This document shows positions 62,087 through 64,000 of a stretch of DNA of 64,000 bases, in pieces (the stretch's first letter is position 1; every line of letters begins with the position of its first letter). The position numbers and the translations under genes were made by a program. The stretch comes from Methanothrix sp. GTDB lineage: Archaea > Halobacteriota > Methanosarcinia > Methanotrichales > Methanotrichaceae. The stretch spans positions 310,001-374,000 of the forward strand of contig NZ_JADJJX010000001.1 in NCBI RefSeq assembly GCF_016706325.1, written 5' to 3'. Below the pieces are notes generated by a model. That model saw nothing but the letters and a program-made list of their open reading frames with translations, did not search any database and was not told where the DNA came from.

Positions 62087-64000
62087 ATGCAAAGGCCACT
62101 CGACCCAAAATCATACAATGAAGCATTCTGGCATGATATAAAGAAGAGGTGGCCGGGCAAGTTCAGGGATCTGGAACGCTTTATCTTCCGGGAGATTCGC
62201 CCCGGGAACAGGATATTCATTGGAACAGGTTGCGGGGAGCCTCAGCACCTGGTCAGGTCGCTCCTTGATTTCGTCAAAGAGCAGCCCAAATCCTTTCTTG
62301 ATGCTGAGCTGATAAACATAGTCACCCTTGGGGTAGCGCCATATACTGACGAGAAGTTCCAGAGCAACTTCCGGCTGAACTCCTTTTTTATCGGCGACCA
62401 TACCAGAAACGCCGTCAACCGGGGCGATGCTGACTATACCCCCATCTTCCTCTCCAACCTCCCTCATCTGATCCGATCGGAGAGAATACCCCTGGATGTT
62501 GCTCTGATTCAGACCACCCCGCCGGACGAGGAGGGCAGGCTGAACCTGGGGATAAGCGTGGATATCGTCCGCACTGCAGTGGAGAAAGCGGGCCTTGTAA
62601 TCGCCCAGCCCAACTCTCATATGCCTGCAGTCAATGGCGACGGCTGGATCTCTATAGATGATGTGGACTATCTGATCCCCTGGGACGAGCCCCTCCTGGA
62701 GTACATAGAGGACATGCCAGAGGAGATCGCCCAGAGGATAGGAAGGTATGTGGCCAGGATCGTGGAGGATGGCTCGACCATCCAGGTGGGATACGGGAGC
62801 ATTCCCAATGCCATCGTCTCCAGCCTGAAGAAGAAAAAGCATCTTGGGGTGCATTCTGAGCTACTGAGCGATGGCATAGCCGGGCTCATCAGGGATGGGG
62901 TGGTGGACAATAGCAATAAGAGCATCAATCCAGGAAAGACCATCGCCACCTTCTGCATGGGCCGCCGCTCGACATATGAATTCCTGCGGGGCAATGATAG
63001 CATAGAGTTCAGAGCCATAGACTACACCAACAACCCCCTCATCATCGCCCAGAACAGAAAGATGATCGCCATCAACAGCGCCCTGGAGATCGATCTCACC
63101 GGCCAGGCCACAGCAGAATCCCTGGGTCACAGCTTCTACAGCGGCATCGGGGGCCAGGCGGATTTCATGCGGGGCACGGCAATTGCACCGGAGGGAAAGA
63201 CCATCCTCGCTCTGCCCTCCACCGCCCTGATCACCAGCGCAGATTCCAGGGATAAATGGGATAGAGAAGAGAAAGGGTATAGAGAAGATAAGGGGCATAA
63301 AGAGGCCTCCCAGGAGGGGGGGAGGGTCTCCAGGATAGTGCCTTTCCTCAAGGAGGGGGCAGGAGTCACACTGACCCGGGGCGATATACATTATGTGGTA
63401 ACCGAGTACGGCATCGCCTACCTGCATGGAAAGAACATCAGAGAGAGGGCTATGGCTCTTATCGCCATTGCTCACCCCATATTCCGCCTCTGGCTGATCG
63501 AGGAGGCGAAGAGGATGCGCCTGATTTATCCTGATCAGGCCTTCATACCCGGAGCACAGGGGGAGTACCCGGAGGAGCTGGAGGCCTGGAAGACGACTAA
63601 AACCGGCCTTGGAGTCCTTTTGCGCCCGGTGAAGATCAGCGATGAGCCCCTGCTCAAGGATTTCTTCTACTCTCTCTCCGATGAGAGCATGTACCAGAGG
63701 TTCATCTCTGCCCGGAGGGATATTCCTCACCAGGAGCTTCAGAAGCTTGCTGCAGTGGATTACTTCCAGAAGATGGTCCTGTTGGCGGTCAGAGAGGAGG
63801 ATGGCATGGAGTCCATCTGCGGATTGGGCCAGTATGATATCAACAGCGATATGTTCACTGCTGATGTGGCCTTGGTGGTGAGGGATGACTGCCAGAACCA
63901 TGGAATAGGAGGCGAGCTGCTGGCATATCTGACATATCTCGCGAAAAGGCAGGGCCTCCTTGGATTCACGGCTGAGGTCCTGGCAGGAAACGATCCCGTA
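62087..64000 (+). CDS. Acetyl-CoA hydrolase/transferase fused to GNAT domain (runs off the window)
   Basis: The frame is open for 638 codons to the end of the window. It starts MQRPLDPKSYNEAFWHDIKK with gga-gctgga upstream. The CoA-transferase part has IFIGTGCGEPQHLV (near residues 43-56), IQVGYGSIPNAIVSSL, GVHSELLSDG and GQADFMRGTAIAPEGK. A GNAT domain begins near residue 505 (LLRPVKISDEPLLKDFF), with the acetyl-CoA loop DDCQNHGIGGELLAYL at about 602-617. A Lys/Glu-rich insert (about 385-410) looks repeat-derived. Related fusions occur in bacteria and archaea. Here it could handle acetyl-CoA or acetate metabolism or protein acetylation. The C-terminal end is missing. Confidence 0.85.
   Translation, partial: MQRPLDPKSYNEAFWHDIKKRWPGKFRDLERFIFREIRPGNRIFIGTGCGEPQHLVRSLLDFVKEQPKSFLDAELINIVTLGVAPYTDEKFQSNFRLNSFFIGDHTRNAVNRGDADYTPIFLSNLPHLIRSERIPLDVALIQTTPPDEEGRLNLGISVDIVRTAVEKAGLVIAQPNSHMPAVNGDGWISIDDVDYLIPWDEPLLEYIEDMPEEIAQRIGRYVARIVEDGSTIQVGYGSIPNAIVSSLKKKKHLGVHSELLSDGIAGLIRDGVVDNSNKSINPGKTIATFCMGRRSTYEFLRGNDSIEFRAIDYTNNPLIIAQNRKMIAINSALEIDLTGQATAESLGHSFYSGIGGQADFMRGTAIAPEGKTILALPSTALITSADSRDKWDREEKGYREDKGHKEASQEGGRVSRIVPFLKEGAGVTLTRGDIHYVVTEYGIAYLHGKNIRERAMALIAIAHPIFRLWLIEEAKRMRLIYPDQAFIPGAQGEYPEELEAWKTTKTGLGVLLRPVKISDEPLLKDFFYSLSDESMYQRFISARRDIPHQELQKLAAVDYFQKMVLLAVREEDGMESICGLGQYDINSDMFTADVALVVRDDCQNHGIGGELLAYLTYLAKRQGLLGFTAEVLAGNDPV

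Noticed and set aside
62111..63901. Long minus-strand frames under the acetyl-CoA hydrolase-GNAT gene
   Set aside because: The plus strand gives a continuous, well-conserved protein through the whole stretch; the minus frames have no motifs.

Overview
The window reads as a chromosomal segment of a methanogenic euryarchaeon, most likely a Methanothrix (Methanosaeta)-type member of the Methanosarcinales and relatives. This rests on an archaeal information-processing block (eL39, eL31, aIF6, eL20, prefoldin alpha, FtsY, PDCD5, eS19), archaeal FEN-1 and Dph2, a GHMP-type shikimate kinase, a class II HMG-CoA reductase, a pyruvate carboxylase B subunit, and DUF1699 and DUF2111 proteins typical of methanogens. 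The genus is inferred from gene content. I saw no rRNA or tRNA gene.

Layout. 1-0.6 kb: end of a broken IS1-like element against a 17-bp tandem repeat. 0.8-6.6 kb: a secreted protein, the OapABC/ArvABC small-GTPase operon, a radical SAM protein divergent from argG, DUF2111 and a GNAT acetyltransferase. 6.8-11.6 kb: a decayed flavodoxin gene, then the compact minus-strand ribosomal/SRP operon. 12.3-19.9 kb: a polyferredoxin membrane protein, an NSS transporter, a universal stress protein, pyrBI, an FKBP isomerase and two exported proteins. 20-29.9 kb: a SagB-type oxidoreductase, pheA, frameshifted HMG-CoA reductase, an M42 peptidase, long minisatellites, a USP with a tiny membrane protein, purE, chorismate mutase, shikimate kinase, a nuclease-like protein, a geranylgeranyl-reductase-like flavoprotein and DUF1699. 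30.3-33.6 kb: pycB, argB and an IscU-like scaffold. 33.7-39.2 kb: an accessory island with a second, inverted IS1-like copy, several toxin-antitoxin genes (HicB, PIN, AF2212-like, RelE) and many copies of a GC-rich fold-back repeat family. 39.2-41.8 kb: Dph2, FEN-1 and an IscA-like protein with a His/Cys tail.

41.9-58.3 kb is a type I-D CRISPR-Cas locus: divergent csa3, then cas6, cas10d (csc3), a separate small-subunit-like gene, csc2, csc1, cas3', cas4, cas1 and cas2, mostly coupled by 1-4 nt overlaps, followed by a 47-repeat array. The array is transcribed rightward from a short leader next to cas2. cas1 is split by an IS21-family element with terminal inverted repeats and a 6-bp target duplication. 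Interference genes look intact, but de novo spacer acquisition should be lost. The array holds two exact spacer duplications and two pairs of near-identical variant spacers.

58.6-64 kb: FeoB, a small membrane protein, an RlmJ-like methyltransferase, and the start of an acetyl-CoA hydrolase/transferase-GNAT fusion that runs off the window.

Several breaks (HMG-CoA reductase, both IS1 copies, istA, istB) lie in or beside homopolymer runs. Base-calling or assembly error is therefore a live alternative to real decay for those genes. It is not an alternative for the IS21 insertion in cas1.
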